The notes beneath the pieces are model-generated. The model made no database searches and had not been told where the DNA came from. It was given only the letters and a program-made list of their open reading frames with translations. Made by a program: the position numbers and the translations under genes. This document shows positions 1 to 11,668 of a stretch of 64,000 nucleotides of DNA, piece after piece; the first letter of the stretch is position 1; each line of letters starts with the position of its first letter. The stretch covers positions 229,296,188-229,360,187 of the forward strand of contig OZ005650.1 in NCBI GenBank assembly GCA_963930645.1, written 5' to 3'. Source of the stretch: Salticus scenicus (taxonomy: Eukaryota; Arthropoda; Arachnida; Araneae; Salticidae).

Positions 1-66
1 TTAAGCTCAGTCGAATACATTGTCTTCTTAGCGTATTATGATGTTAGCGTATACACGCGGGTACAC
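1..66. repeat. 66-bp sequence repeated inverted at 24424-24489
   Basis: The first 66 bases of the window match the reverse complement of 24424-24489 with one mismatch. The match stops sharply at 66. Whether it extends to the left cannot be seen. It could be the end of a dispersed repeat, the terminal repeat of a large element, or an assembly artefact at a contig edge. Confidence 0.85.
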
Positions 67-419
67 ATATAGATAATCTCATTACACAGACATAACAGTA
101 AAACTAGAACAAATAAATTTAGGATAATTTCTAAATGTAAAGACAGGCCGGAATTTTACAGTCGCATTTTTTCATAATCTTTTTTTTTTCCTCCATAGTA
201 TATATTCGGAAAACAAACAAACAAAAAAAAAAAAAAAAAGAAAGAAAGAAAGAAAGAAAAAGAAAAATCAGATTAATAAGTGAAAATTCCAGTTAACAGT
301 AGTAAAGTTTAGAATACTCTTAACAGTGGAGCTAGAGTACTAAGCTTAATCTCTATTTTTCAATACTTTTACATTCAGGGTTTAATTTAGGAGCAAATAA
401 TAATAATAATAAAAAAAAA

Positions 420-454
<35 letters not shown>

Positions 455-639
455 AGGTGTAAATGGTGTATGTAAATGAAATAATATCCTTGGATAACTG
501 AGATTAAGAATAAAAACTTAGTAGTACAGACAATTATCGTGTTCAAAATTAAAATTTTAAATAGATTTAAAAAAAAATTAATATTTTGATTTAAATAATA
601 ATACATTAATAGGCATTATAATTATAGTAATTAAGCATT

Positions 640-670
<31 letters not shown>

Positions 671-685
671 GTTCTCATTTTTAAA
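67..685. other. AT-rich spacer with poly(A)/poly(T) tracts
   Basis: No gene is visible. The interval holds A17-A30 and T28 tracts, a GAAA microsatellite near 239-263, and AAT trinucleotides. Its only open frames are low-complexity poly-Phe/Lys/Tyr shadows of the homopolymers. Confidence 0.7.
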
Positions 686-687
686 TA

Positions 688-2101
688 CACTATCTTTTAA
701 TAAATAACCGGACATTTTCGATTTCAGACGTTTTTTGAATATCTCAAAAAGTACTTGACAAGTGATCTTGAAACTTCAGGAGTGTAAAGAACATGTTACA
801 AATATATTTCAGTGAAAGTTTTGCCCAGAAATTGAAAAAATTAAAGAAAAATGAAAGTGTTTGGCATCACACTGTAAAATGTAATACTTGAAATGCAATC
901 TGGCTGTAACATGTGATTATAGGACTCTTTTTTTATTACCTGTATAAATTTTTATGTTTCTACCACATGTAGTCAGAGAAATATAAAGGTTTCTTAAAAA
1001 AAAAAAAAAAAAAAAAAAGATTACTTTTTTTAGCTATAACACGCAAGGTATCAAACCCAGTGCAAAGCCATTTTCAGGAAACTTGACATACAAATATGGA
1101 CACAGTATGCTGTAATCAGAGTGAAAAAATGAATATCTGGTGAAATATGAGAATTTTTCTAAATAATTTTTAACTGCGCATGAGTAATATTCAGCGAAAT
1201 TTCATTCGCATAATTTAATAGCCAAACGTATTGAGCTCCTTATATAAAAACCTCAAAAACGTATCGTGTAAACTCAAAAAGTTGTACGCGATAGAATGAA
1301 CTGCTATTCAGTTTCTATCGAAAGAAAGCTAAACCATAAGGGGTTTCACTCAAATCTTTATTTTGATTCAGTGAATGGTAATACAGTTTTTGATGACTGG
1401 AAATAAATACTGAGAAAACCCCCTTATCATTTTCTTAATTTTGGGAACAGCTGAAATTCAGTTCATTTTACCGCGTATAACATTTTGAGTTTTCACGACA
1501 CTTGTATGGGGTGTTTATATAAGAAGCTTAATACACTTGACTATTAAATTATGCAAATTAAATTTCGATAAATCTTGCGCACGCGCAGTTAAAAATTATT
1601 TAGTAAAAATACTCCTATTTCATTAGATATTTAGTATTTTTACATTCTGATTGCAGTATGCTGTGTCTAATATTGTACGCCAAGTTTCCTGAAAATAGCT
1701 TTGCACTGGGTTGAATACCTTGCACGCTACTTAAAAAAGTGACAATATGTTTTGAATTTTTTTTAAAGAAACTGTGATATTTTCCTGATTACATGCGGTA
1801 AGGGTATGAAAATTTATACACATAATAAAACAGAGCCCCAAAACCACGTGCTACAGAAGGATTGCATTTCATTTCATTTTTTTTTTTTTTTTTTTTCAGG
1901 GTGATGCCAAACACTTTCATTTTTTTTTAAATTTTTTACTGATCCCCTTTTCACTTTCGGCGCAAAATTTTCATTGATATATATGAGGTATAACATATGC
2001 TCTACGCTTCTGAAGTTTCAAGATGGTTTGTTAAGTACTATTTAAGATATTTCAAAAAAGTCTGAAATCGAAAGTGTCCGGTCATTTATGGGAAGGTAGT
2101 G
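688..2101. mobile_element. 1.4 kb foldback DNA element with TA target duplication
   Basis: This is a near-complete palindrome. The left arm begins CACTATCTTT just after TA (686-687). The right arm ends AAGGTAGTG just before TA (2102-2103). The arms match along most of their roughly 650-690 bp, including shared landmarks such as the GCGCA motif near 1173 and 1580 and the GTGTTTGGCATCA motif near 858 and 1900. The unpaired centre lies around 1360-1420. TA duplication with CACT termini fits the Tc1/mariner (IS630) group. There is no transposase ORF, so the copy is non-autonomous. A diverged partial copy occurs at 63601-63870. Confidence 0.8.
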
Positions 2102-2417
2102 TACATTCAAGAAGTTTTGTTGAAGAAAGATTATTTATAGTGACTCCATTCAATTTCATGGGGCATTTGGTAGTTACAAGGTGTTGAAACTAACTTGGAT
2201 CAATAACTTATAAATAAACGAGAGAGTGTGGAGGGGGAGGAGAGTGAGAGAGAGAATGGAAGATAATATTATAAACAGGTGCTTCCGTATTTATGCCTAA
2301 CAAGGACTGATTTACAGAAATCATCGGCGCACCCTTTTACCATAGAGTGCACAAAATAAAATTTTACATGTGTAGTATGTTTAATTTTAAAAAGAAGCTG
2401 ATCTGAGAGCCTTCCTA

Positions 2418-4234
2418 TGAACAGGGACCAGGGGGTCTAGCACGAACTCATCGGAATGCTAACGTTAGTGGAAACTTTCCGATATGACGTCACTTTTTCG
2501 ACAAATCCCGAAAACCGCTAGCACGAACTAGAGCGGTGCCTTAGCACGAACTTACCGGAAACCTCTTGGCATCGGAACTGACCTACGCAATCGGGTTAAA
2601 AAATTTCGTCAAGGGCACGGATTAGGATACTTTTAATCCTCTTTTAATCCGTTTAATCCTTTTAATCCGTCCTTTTAATTTTATTTCCTTAGACTCTTTT
2701 AATCCGTGGTCAAGGGATTACATTGCGGAAATACAAATCCGATATCGGATTTTGAGATGGCAGCTTCGATTGTAGACGCATAAAAGTTTTTTCTTGAATT
2801 AGTAGAACTGCTTGATATTTAAATTATTTAGAAAATTATATATAGTTTTAATACAACATATCTATGAAGTATAACAGACCTTAAATATATTTAAAGTTAT
2901 TGAAAATTTATTAAGTTTAATGAAAATTGTAATAAATATATATTTTCTGTATAACTAACAGTCTTATTTAAAAAGTATGAAGAATAGCATGTCTTAATAT
3001 TTAAAGATATTGAAAATTAATTAAGTTTTTTAAAATTTACAATAAGTATCTATGTATTTTCTCTTTAATTAATATTCTTATTAATCATGTACAATATTAA
3101 GAATAACAAGTATTAAAGTTTAAAATTATTAAAAATTAATTAAGTTTAATGAAAACTCCAATTATATACTTTCTTTGTAACTAAAAATCTAAATTATGTC
3201 TACAAATGATTAAGTCCCGGTATATAAACAACTGGAAATTAATTTAGCTTAAAGGAAATTGTGATAAATATTTATTTTCCCTGCAACTAAAATTTTCATT
3301 TTAAATTTTAATTATCGAATTAAATAGTTAGAGGTACAACACAGCTATTCTACATTCACTTTCAAAACTTCATTTGTAGATTTATAATAGAATCAAATAA
3401 GAATCTCCCATATCTCAGTGAGACAAAAGTGAGTGAATATTTTTTAAAAGATTTAATATCTGATATTTACAATCTAGATTAGACAGGAAAAATTACATTT
3501 TTTTAAAAATTATTTTAAACATACAAAATGAAAAGAAAATTTTAGACGGTTTTACTTTTATTACTTTAATGAGAGAGAATTTTTTACTAAGCTTAAAAAT
3601 TTTAAATTACACAGTATATTTCATTGTATGTTGTAAATTCTAAAAGAAATTTTAAGATTCGTAAATGCAATCATGCAAATAAATAATAATAATAATAAAA
3701 ACTGATAAGTAATCACGCAATTGATTTCAAAAATAATTTTTAAATAAGCAATAACTTAATATCAACTGTTTTTATCTTTGTTTAAAGTATGCAATATATT
3801 TATAATTATCTAAAATTTTAGTACAAAATAATAGAGATCGAAAGCAAGAAACGAGTTTCTTTTTTTTTCTCAAATCGTATCACAAAAGTATTAAATCAAA
3901 AGTAACTGTGCACAACATATTAAAAAAAAATATATATATATATATAAATAATGAATGTAAGAATTAGGTAAAGTTTCTAGAAGCTACTATATTGATTAAG
4001 ATAAATTATTTCAATACTTTCGAGGGACACAAATGTAAACGCATCATTTTGTAATCATAAAAATTTTATATTAGAAACAACTTGTACAGCATTAATCTTT
4101 CATAGTTGTCAACTATTTCATTTTCACCTTTGGTTAGGTATTATTATCTAATTCTTCCTACAATTAAATAATCTAAAAATTACTATTCAAAAGACATTGA
4201 CACTAACTCTTTTAGAAAAAATAGAAAAGTTAAA

Positions 4235-4276
<42 letters not shown>

Positions 4277-5473
4277 GGGGGGGGGGGGGATAATTTTGCA
4301 CTATCAAATGTAAATATAATAAACCAGTTATAATAATACATGTATGCAAAAATTTTCATTAATGAAATTTAAACAAAAATGTTAAATCTTTATACATGCA
4401 ATAAACGAACTGTAATGTGACAATAAAGTTTAAACATATTGAAAGAAACCTGTATTATAGCCTGTATTATATTCAATGTTTCGTTATTCCTTATAACTTG
4501 TATAAATTACAAAAGCTAGCAACTAACATTTCAAGGCAGCAAAACATTTGCATTTACTGCCTTAAAAGTATTAGCAACTGACAAAAAGTGAATTTCAGTA
4601 GTAATTCGGGTCTCACATATAGAAAATAGATATGATATTTAGAAATAAATGTGGAGAAAAACTCTTCTTTCTGTAAATAAAACAAAAACCCACGTTCACG
4701 TTATTCATACACGTAGACAGTTGGCAGTCATGTTTATTTATAGAAAATCCCAAGTGGAATGTGACGGTCAGTAAGAAGTAATCCTTGTCTGTGATTGGTG
4801 AACTTATTCCGATTTCGATAACAGTCAGTTCGCTCTAGAAGAAATTCCATTCCCCCTTTCCGATAAGATCATAGACCTTATATAATAGACCACGCATCCC
4901 TCCTCATTATCTGTCTGCGACATGAAGCTTCCCCAGGGAAATTATCACGTGATATAGACCAGGAGAAAGAGACGACAATGAATATTATGTAATTTTTCCA
5001 TAGGAAAGAAAGTAGTTTAGAATTTTTTTATTTCTGTATTGTACACATACTTTTTATTTAAGCCTTTAGATTTACGCATCGTTGGAAAGCTGAAATGTCA
5101 CAGATTAATTATAAAAAAAATTCTTTTGTGAGAAAAAAATTCTGAAGGGGATAATTTTTTGTTTGAATTTTTACAAAAAATAAGTGCTTTCTTATGGAAG
5201 AATCGCCCTCAACTCCATGTCACGTGACATACGGTGCTGACCGCAAAGGATGAAGGTTTCAGATTACACCCTCATGTTGAAGACATTTGTTATAATGGGA
5301 AGTCCTATTGTTGGCGTAGTCTATATATATAAGGTCTATGGATAAGATGGTGCTAGTGTGTAAAAAAATCACAGCGGAATTAATTTGGCGGAAACCTGCA
5401 TTTCCGATAGTGGAAAGTTTCCGCGTGGAATTCTTTCCGATGGGTTGGTGCTAGACCTCCAGGGCACTTGTTC
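2418..5473. mobile_element. 3 kb TIR element, non-autonomous
   Basis: The terminal sequences are inverted copies. GGTCTAGCACGAACTCATCG near 2434 corresponds to GGTCTAGCACCAACCCATCG on the opposite strand near 5455. A second block, GGAAACTTTCC, follows inside both ends. The interior is AT-rich (about 2700-4600) with no ORF, T36 and G13 runs at 4237-4289, and a (TA)n tract near 3930. A smaller MITE is nested at 4870-5340. No target duplication was identified, so the exact ends are uncertain by a few bases and the superfamily is undetermined. Confidence 0.65.
4870..5340. mobile_element. hAT-like MITE, 471 bp, with perfect 8-bp target duplication
   Basis: Terminal inverted repeats begin CATAGACCTTATAT at 4870 and end with its reverse complement at 5340. 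The direct repeat GATAAGAT flanks it exactly at 4862-4869 and 5341-5348. An 8-bp duplication with short TIRs is typical of hAT transposons. There is no coding capacity. It lies inside the 2418-5473 element and is therefore younger than that element. Confidence 0.85.
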
Positions 5474-7005
5474 CATTTGTTCTGTGGGAAATTAGGGGTA
5501 TGTATCTAAACTGAGCTAGCAATACTCTAATTTATTCCGTAGCATTATTAATTTCCGCCTTTTATTCACAGCATTTTATTGAAGAGCAATTTTATTCTTA
5601 TTTAAACGTAATTACATGAATACGAAAAATGTGTGAATACTAAAATTGTTACAGGATAAATTAGAAGTATTGCCATCTAAATATCCTTAAATGTATCTGG
5701 CAAAAATATCCCAATCTCTTTTTGCATTCCTACCAAAATTGTTAAATGGAAATCACGTAATTACTAATAAAGACCATTCTGTAGCAAATATAGACGAGTT
5801 TCATATTCTCTTTATAATAATTTAATATATTTTAGATCATCAGTTTCTCATAAGGAATAATACCTCTAAAATCTTGTTTGGGATTTGAATAAAAATTAAG
5901 CTTATCAAATCTGGCTAAAGAATTATGAAGTCTTGAATCTTTGATTTCTTAATTCAAAGACAAATGTTTTACTGAAAAGAGCATAATAATATATCTATGC
6001 GATTTAATAGCAGGCACTCTTACACCGTCAAAGTAAAAAAAAAAAAAAAAAAAAAAAAATCGGGATGATGATAATTACTATAGTTTTATCCTTTCATTCG
6101 AAATAATAGCCTTTCCATTTCTACGTATACAAATGTACATAAGATAAAAAAAAAAAAAAAAAATGATAAGTATAGAATAGACATTATCGATCTGATAAAA
6201 ACATACTTTGATTAGTACTAAGGATAAAGATATTTGAAAGTCATTTTGGAAAAAAATATTTTAACAAAATGTTATATAAAAATAATGCATTTCCAAAATT
6301 ACACCAGTTTATAAGTTTTAATAAAAAGTAAATGCTCTGAATTGTTAGAAACAATAAATATAGATTGCTATAACGAAGAAAAACGATTGATTGTTTCAAT
6401 AAATATATATTGTTAAAGTAAACATTGTTAATTACTATTAATAGTATAACTATTGTTGATTACTATTAATAGTATAACTATTGTTGATTTCTATAAATAA
6501 TATAGTTGATTACCAAAGAGAATTAATAACGCTGATTGTTGTTAAAAATTATATTGTACGTTATAATTTTATTACATATTTACGAAATTTATTTTTTCAG
6601 TAATATCATTAGTTTTAAACTCTACTTTAACAGACGACTACAAAAACAAAATATTTTTTTTAAATTACATTCATAGTTATAATATGGAACAGATAACAAC
6701 GTGAAAAAAAATAATCAACTATGCCTAAATTTTTAACTGTTTTCCAATTTTAAGAGTGAATTACTACAAAATCTTTTTTAAATAAATCTTCTAAAAGTTT
6801 GCATATATCAAAAGTTAGAAAGGATATATCTAACTACGATCCACAGGGATTTTTAATAATCAAATTCGAAAATTATTATTTTCATAGAATAGATTTTTAT
6901 GTGAAGTTAGTGTTTACCGAAAATCTTAAAATTTATACTTTATAAAATAAAGAATTTGTTGGTAAACGAACGGAACTACTCTGGGTATCAATATCCTTGA
7001 ATCGA

Positions 7006-7040
<35 letters not shown>

Positions 7041-7360
7041 AATATTGTACAGAATTTATACTCTTTGAAAAGAACAATCAACCAAAAATCAAATTCACAA
7101 ATTATTTTTCATATTAATTTTGTGTTTGACTTTTAATTTGCAGATAGGTTATTTATGATTTTCATTATCTTATTTAGTATGTTATTATGTTTTCTTTACA
7201 TATGTTTTCGCGAATAAAGTTGTTCGCAAGAGCACTATAAATGTCAATTTTAATCTATATTTTCGTTAATAAAGATATTGCATTATATATCAGGTATATC
7301 GAATCAACATATCTTGAAATTTATTTCAGATAAAATATTGTATCAACAGAGCCAAGAATA

Positions 7361-7399
<39 letters not shown>

Positions 7400-7495
7400 T
7401 TAAGTTATTTGGTTTAATATTTTTTATTATGCTTCAAATACAATTATAGATACAGTTTTTAATAAAATCACACAATCAACTGTGGAAGAAAATCA
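5474..7495. other. AT-rich non-coding interval with simple repeats
   Basis: No gene is seen. The interval contains poly(A) at 6034-6059, (TA)n at 7009-7036 and 7363-7397, and an imperfect 30-bp tandem duplication (ATTACTATTAATAGTATAAC unit) at 6429-6500. Confidence 0.6.
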
Positions 7496-7641
7496 TATTT
7501 ATTGAAATTTAATTTTTCCGACTGAGTGAAAATAATGCCTGGACCGGGACTCGAACCCCGGATCTTTGACTTACAAGGTCAAGGCTCTACCAATTGAGGC
7601 ATTATTTTCACTCAGTCGGAAAAATTAAATTTCAATAAATA
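7496..7641 (-). repeat. Perfect 45-bp inverted repeat enclosing a tRNA-Thr-like sequence
   Basis: Bases 7496-7540 and 7597-7641 are exact reverse complements (45 of 45). The 56-base centre holds most of a tRNA-like sequence read on the minus strand, and the tRNA 3' acceptor (AGGC) is part of the right arm of the transcript. A transcript would form one long hairpin with the tRNA-like cloverleaf remnants at its tip. It could be a tRNA-derived foldback element or a locally inverted duplication at a tRNA pseudogene. Confidence 0.9.
7538..7600 (-). pseudogene. tRNA-Thr(UGU)-like sequence lacking part of the acceptor/D stem
   Basis: Read on the minus strand, the anticodon stem UUGAC/GUCAA closes the loop CUUGUAA, giving anticodon UGU. 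A B-box-like GGTTCGAGTCC and an A-box-like CAATTGGTAGAGC are present. The 3' acceptor strand reads UCCAGGC. The 5' strand reads GCCU and then runs directly into CAATTGG, as though about 8 bases between short direct repeats (CT) are missing from the acceptor/D-stem junction. A functional tRNA is therefore unlikely, but the internal pol III promoter boxes look usable. Confidence 0.7.
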
Positions 7642-8673
7642 CAATTATAAATGTTTAATATAATTATAAACATTGTAGAAGTTAGTTTTGTTAAAAATAA
7701 AGATAATAAATATGTTACGGTCATCACAAAACTGTTCTATGTCATTCTTTATAACACCTCTAACTAACGATTGGTATGCATAAACATTTAATCAGCATAG
7801 CTTCTTAATATAAACATTTTCCATTTGCAGTAAGGTGTAATTTTAATTAATAGATTCTAAAATACAGCCAAATGGAAAATCACAGAAAGCTAGTAATAAC
7901 AATGTCAGCTGTTGGCTTTTAGTTGTAGCCATGAAGCTATAGATATTCTATTACCATGGTTGTAGCATAACCTCGACAATAGCTTCAGGGCCCCGAGCCC
8001 AATCCCTTCCCGACTTTGGAGTACTTTTTCTAGTCAGTTTTGATCTTACATTTCTTCCGGTGTAATCCGTTTTTCTTTTTCTTTTTTTTTTTTTTTCTTC
8101 ACACACTTGTGATTGTGATTTTTTTTCATTTTCATCCCACACTATTTTTCTATGGATTTTTGACTCTTTTTCCTCTTTTTTTTTCGAAAGAGCGATTTTT
8201 TTTAATTGAATATTTAGCCTTTTCCTCTCGTTTCGTACATTGAACATTTTAAAGTATCACCGCACTTTAGAATATAGAGAACGGAAAAAAAGGCTAAAAA
8301 TCAATAGAAAAATGCATGTGATGAAAAAAAAAAAAAAGGGTTACCATCGGAATGACATACATTCTAATTAAGTCAACATTATTATTCATATTAGCCATCT
8401 CACATATTGTGTTTGGTGCATTAATGCATTATAGAAGTTGGAATAGAACCTTTCCGTAAACGAGAAACATTGCAGTACTATAACGCCACTTGCCGACCGA
8501 AATGCACCCAAATTGAATATTTGTAGATTTTCATAGTTGATCTTTCTAACATTATGTTTAGTACAATTATAAATTATAGTAAATGAATGATACCTTTTGC
8601 GTAAATGGGGATAACTGCAGCATAGCAGCACCCATATGGCGTGATTTACAACAAGTGTTTATAGACACCAATT
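7642..8673. other. Non-coding interval, no supported gene
   Basis: The minus-strand open frame at 7951-8247 encodes a Lys/Arg/Glu-rich, low-complexity 98-residue peptide on top of A- and T-rich tracts. I see no domain, splice context or family resemblance, and treat it as chance. The rest is AT-rich. Confidence 0.5.
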
Positions 8674-10376
8674 TTTACTTCCTTATACAAAGTATAAGGA
8701 AGTATAGCAATCCCGATTTGCGAAATGGATTTTGTATTTCACATTGCTCGAAAACGAATGATCGCTGAATGTTGCCAATTTGTACGTGCGACAGTCATGA
8801 TGTCTAGTTGCACACCTGCAAGTTTCGTCTTAACACGAGCTCTCGTTTTAGAGATATAAGCGACTTTACACGATTTTTCGTGACGTCTGTATGCATGTGC
8901 ATGTGTCTGTGTGTGTGTGTGTGTGGGTGGGTGTATGTCGCATAACTCAAAAACGGTTGGACGTAGAAAGTTGCGAATTGGTACATAGGTTTGTTATAAC
9001 ATCTAGTTGTGCACCTCCCTTTTTGGACTTTATATGATTTTCCGTTTTGGAGATATTTAGGAAAATTAGGTTCATAATGGGCAAAATGTATCAAAAAACG
9101 GTAATAGCTCAAAAACGGTTTGGACAAATCTTGCAATTTAACTGACTTCTCGACTAGCTAGACATTTGAAACTTTCAGAAAAGTTCAGAACACGTTGACA
9201 TGAGTCCCCCCCCCAAGGCACAACTTTGACATGAGTCCCCTCCCCAAGGCACGACTTTGACATGAGTCCCCCCAAGGTGCAACTTTGACATGAGTCACCC
9301 CAAGGCACAACTTTGACATGAGTCCCCTCCCCAAGGTACAACTTTGACATGAGTCCCCCTCAAGGCACAACTTTGACATGAGTCCCCCCCAAGGTACAAC
9401 TTTGACATGAGTCCCCCCCAAGGCACAACTTTGACATGAGTCCCCCCCCTAAGACACAACTTTGACATGAGTCCCCCCCAAGACACAACTTTGACATGAG
9501 TCCCCTCCCCAAGGCACGACTTTGACATGAGTCCCTCCCAAGGTACAACTTTGACATGAGTCCCCCCAAGGCACAGCTTTGACATGAGTCCCCCCCAAGG
9601 CACAACTTTGACATGAGTCCCCTCCCCAAGGCACAACTTTGACATGAGTCCCCCCAAGGCACATGAGTCCCCCCAAGGCACAGCTTTGACATGAGTCCCC
9701 CCCAAGGCACAACTTTGACATGAGTCCCCTCCCCAAGGCACGACTTTGACATGAGTCCCCCCAAAGCACAACTTTGACATGAGTCCCCTCCCCATGGTAC
9801 AACTTTGACATGAGTCCCCCCCAAGGCACACGAGTCCCCCTCAAGGCACAACTTTGACATGAGTCCCCCCCAAGGTACAACTTTGACATGAGTCCCCCCA
9901 AGGCACAACTTTGACATGAGTCCCCCCCCTAAGACACAACTTTGACATGAGTCCCCCCAAGGCACAGCTTTGACATGAGTCCCCCCCCAAGGCACAACTA
10001 TGACATGAGTCCCCTCCCCAAGGTACAACTTTGACATGAGTCCCCCCCAAGGCACAGCTTTGACATGAGTCCCCCCAAGGCACAGCTTTGACATGAGCCC
10101 CCCCCCCAAGGTACAACTTTGACATGAGTCCCCCCAAGGCACAACTTTGACATGAGTCCCCCCCGAGGAACAACTTTGACATGAGTCCCCCCCAAGGCAC
10201 AACTTTGACATGAGTCCCCTCAAGGCACAATTTTATTTTTTATTTTTTTTTTACGTATGCATGCATTTTTTTTTAAATATTTTTAGCCAAATGTTTCGGC
10301 TCCAGTGACAATGTTTTTTAACATTATGTATATTTCTAAAAGTGTATAAGGAAGTCATGTGGTGCCCACATCAGAT
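8674..10376 (-). mobile_element. Hairpin-ended element, family D (minus orientation)
   Basis: In minus orientation the 5' end (near 10376) carries a perfect 6-bp hairpin ATGTGG-GCA-CCACAT (10357-10371), followed by the motif GACTTCCTTATACAC (10342-10354 region). The 3' end is a perfect 13-bp hairpin at 8676-8704 (TACTTCCTTATAC, AAA loop, GTATAAGGAAGTA). The 3' arm repeats the 5' motif. The interior holds a CA/TG microsatellite near 8893-8930 and the minisatellite at 9190-10229. It has no coding capacity. It belongs to the superfamily described in the findings. Confidence 0.8.
9190..10229. repeat. Minisatellite, 27-30 bp unit, about 34 copies
   Basis: A tandem array of the unit CAAGGCACAACTTTGACATG plus AGT and a C-run of 5-10 bases. 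I count about 34 full units plus two truncated ones (near 9660 and 9830). Length variation sits almost entirely in the C-run (CCCCCC, CCCCTCCCC and similar). Because many units are 27 bp and lack stops on the minus strand, overlapping minus-strand open frames cross the array. They translate to repeats such as GTHVKVVPWG and are best read as artefacts of the repeat. Confidence 0.95.
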
Positions 10377-10800
10377 TTTTGTCAAAGTGAAACTAAATGT
10401 AATATTTTATTCATTAATCCTTGATCTAGTTCTGGATCAAAATTCTTGTCTCTCTCTCATACACACACAGGCAGATATACAGAGAGATATACAGAGCATA
10501 TATCATTCCAAAAATAGTCAGAATGCGTTTAAGAACTCTTATAATGTATAAAACCACTACAAATTGGAAGTGAAAAATATTTACGAACCTAATAATTTGT
10601 TTTATTGAAAATAAAAGAATAATATTATAGTTTTAAAAAATTAAAGAACACGCTTTTATAGAAATGTGAACTAAAAAGCACAAAATATCTATCTTAGTAT
10701 TAAAATGCAAGGTAAGAGAAAATCGTGTGAGTGACACACCATAATATTTACATACATTTAAATCTTTAATTAAAATAATTTAGAATTAAACAAAAGCCAT
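10377..10800. other. Non-coding spacer, AT-rich
   Basis: Low-GC sequence with a short CA/GA microsatellite near 10450-10500. No gene or TIR pair is seen. Confidence 0.5.
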
Positions 10801-10814
10801 TTTTAAAAAATCTC

Positions 10815-10880
10815 CCCTGACTGGGCTCGAACGATAGACCTTTAGGTTTGTAGCGCAGAGCTTTACCTCACAGCCACAGC
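10815..10880 (-). pseudogene. tRNA-like or SINE-head sequence with pol III boxes
   Basis: Read on the minus strand, an A-box-like TGGCTGTGAGGTAAAGC (10860-10876) is followed by a B-box-like TCGTTCGAGCCC (10823-10834). A T-run lies just downstream (minus strand) near 10803-10810 and could terminate pol III. The acceptor strands do not pair well, so it is either a decayed tRNA or a tRNA-derived SINE head. No SINE body or tail is recognisable. Confidence 0.55.
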
Positions 10881-11002
10881 GTTCACGTAGGGAAAGTCTT
10901 TTTTTACAATATAGATTTTTTGTTTGCGGTTACAAACATACATTATACATACATTATATCTATACAAACATACACACAGGTGAAGCTAATAAAAGCGTGT
11001 TA

Positions 11003-11668
11003 AAAATCTGGGGTGGCTCAACGTTTACTTCCGACACATTAAGTAATTAACGGTTGTTTAAATAACTTAATGTAAGAGAAGTCGTTAAATAAAAGAAAGA
11101 GAAAATTGTAGTAAAAGTGTTTGATTAAAAGTGTTTGTTGTATTGAAATTTAAACCTGAATCGAACAAGACATTTAGACGCTATAGCACGTTAAATAAAT
11201 GCAGCTCATAGGACCTTATGATAAGAAATATTTCGTTGGTGTCCCTATAAAATGCTAGATTCACCAAAATCTACACGGTTCATGCAACGGTAACTTATAA
11301 CGTGTGTATAAATTTTTGGCTCAATCAAGTAAACCATTTAGACGCTAATCGTTGATTCATGGGCCACAATGATAAATAAATTTTCTTTGTGTCCCAGTAA
11401 GGGAAAAAAAACAAGTGATAGATTTACCAAAATCTATATACTTCGTAATACAGTGAACTATAACATTCGTACCAACTTTCAAAGCATTCGAACAAAGCAT
11501 TTAGACGCTATCTTGTTCACTCTCTCTCACACACACACAATTACATACATCATTGTAAAAATAGCAAAAATTAACGCAGGGGACTTCGAAAGTATAGAAA
11601 CACCAAAATATTTTTTGTCATGATTTGTCACTTTTGTATGTTCTTAATGTAAAAAGTAAAAAATTCAA
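11003..11668 (+). mobile_element. Hairpin-ended element, family B, copy 1 (degenerate)
   Basis: It starts with AAAATCTGG and a TTCCGACACATTAAGTAATTAAC block equivalent to the intact B copies, and ends near 11635-11668 with a decayed hairpin (CACTTTT ... AAAAAGT). The interior has one and a half units of the 172-bp repeat, with the TTGTGTCCC landmark, and a CA microsatellite near 11528. Its ends are approximate. Confidence 0.6.

Noticed and set aside
7538..7600. A functional tRNA-Thr gene
   Set aside because: The 5' acceptor and part of the D stem are missing, so a cloverleaf with a seven-pair acceptor cannot form without the palindrome arms.
7951..8247. 98-residue Lys/Arg-rich open frame
   Set aside because: The composition follows A/T-rich tracts. 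There is no domain, no signal and no splice support.
9190..10229. A CRISPR-like array
   Set aside because: The units are contiguous with no unique spacers. Only the C-run varies. It is a minisatellite in a eukaryotic context.
9138..10230. Several overlapping minus-strand open frames of 70-287 residues with Gly/Cys/Trp repeats
   Set aside because: They are translations of the stop-free 27-30 bp minisatellite in three frames. The C-run length changes shift frame from unit to unit, so no single frame is maintained.
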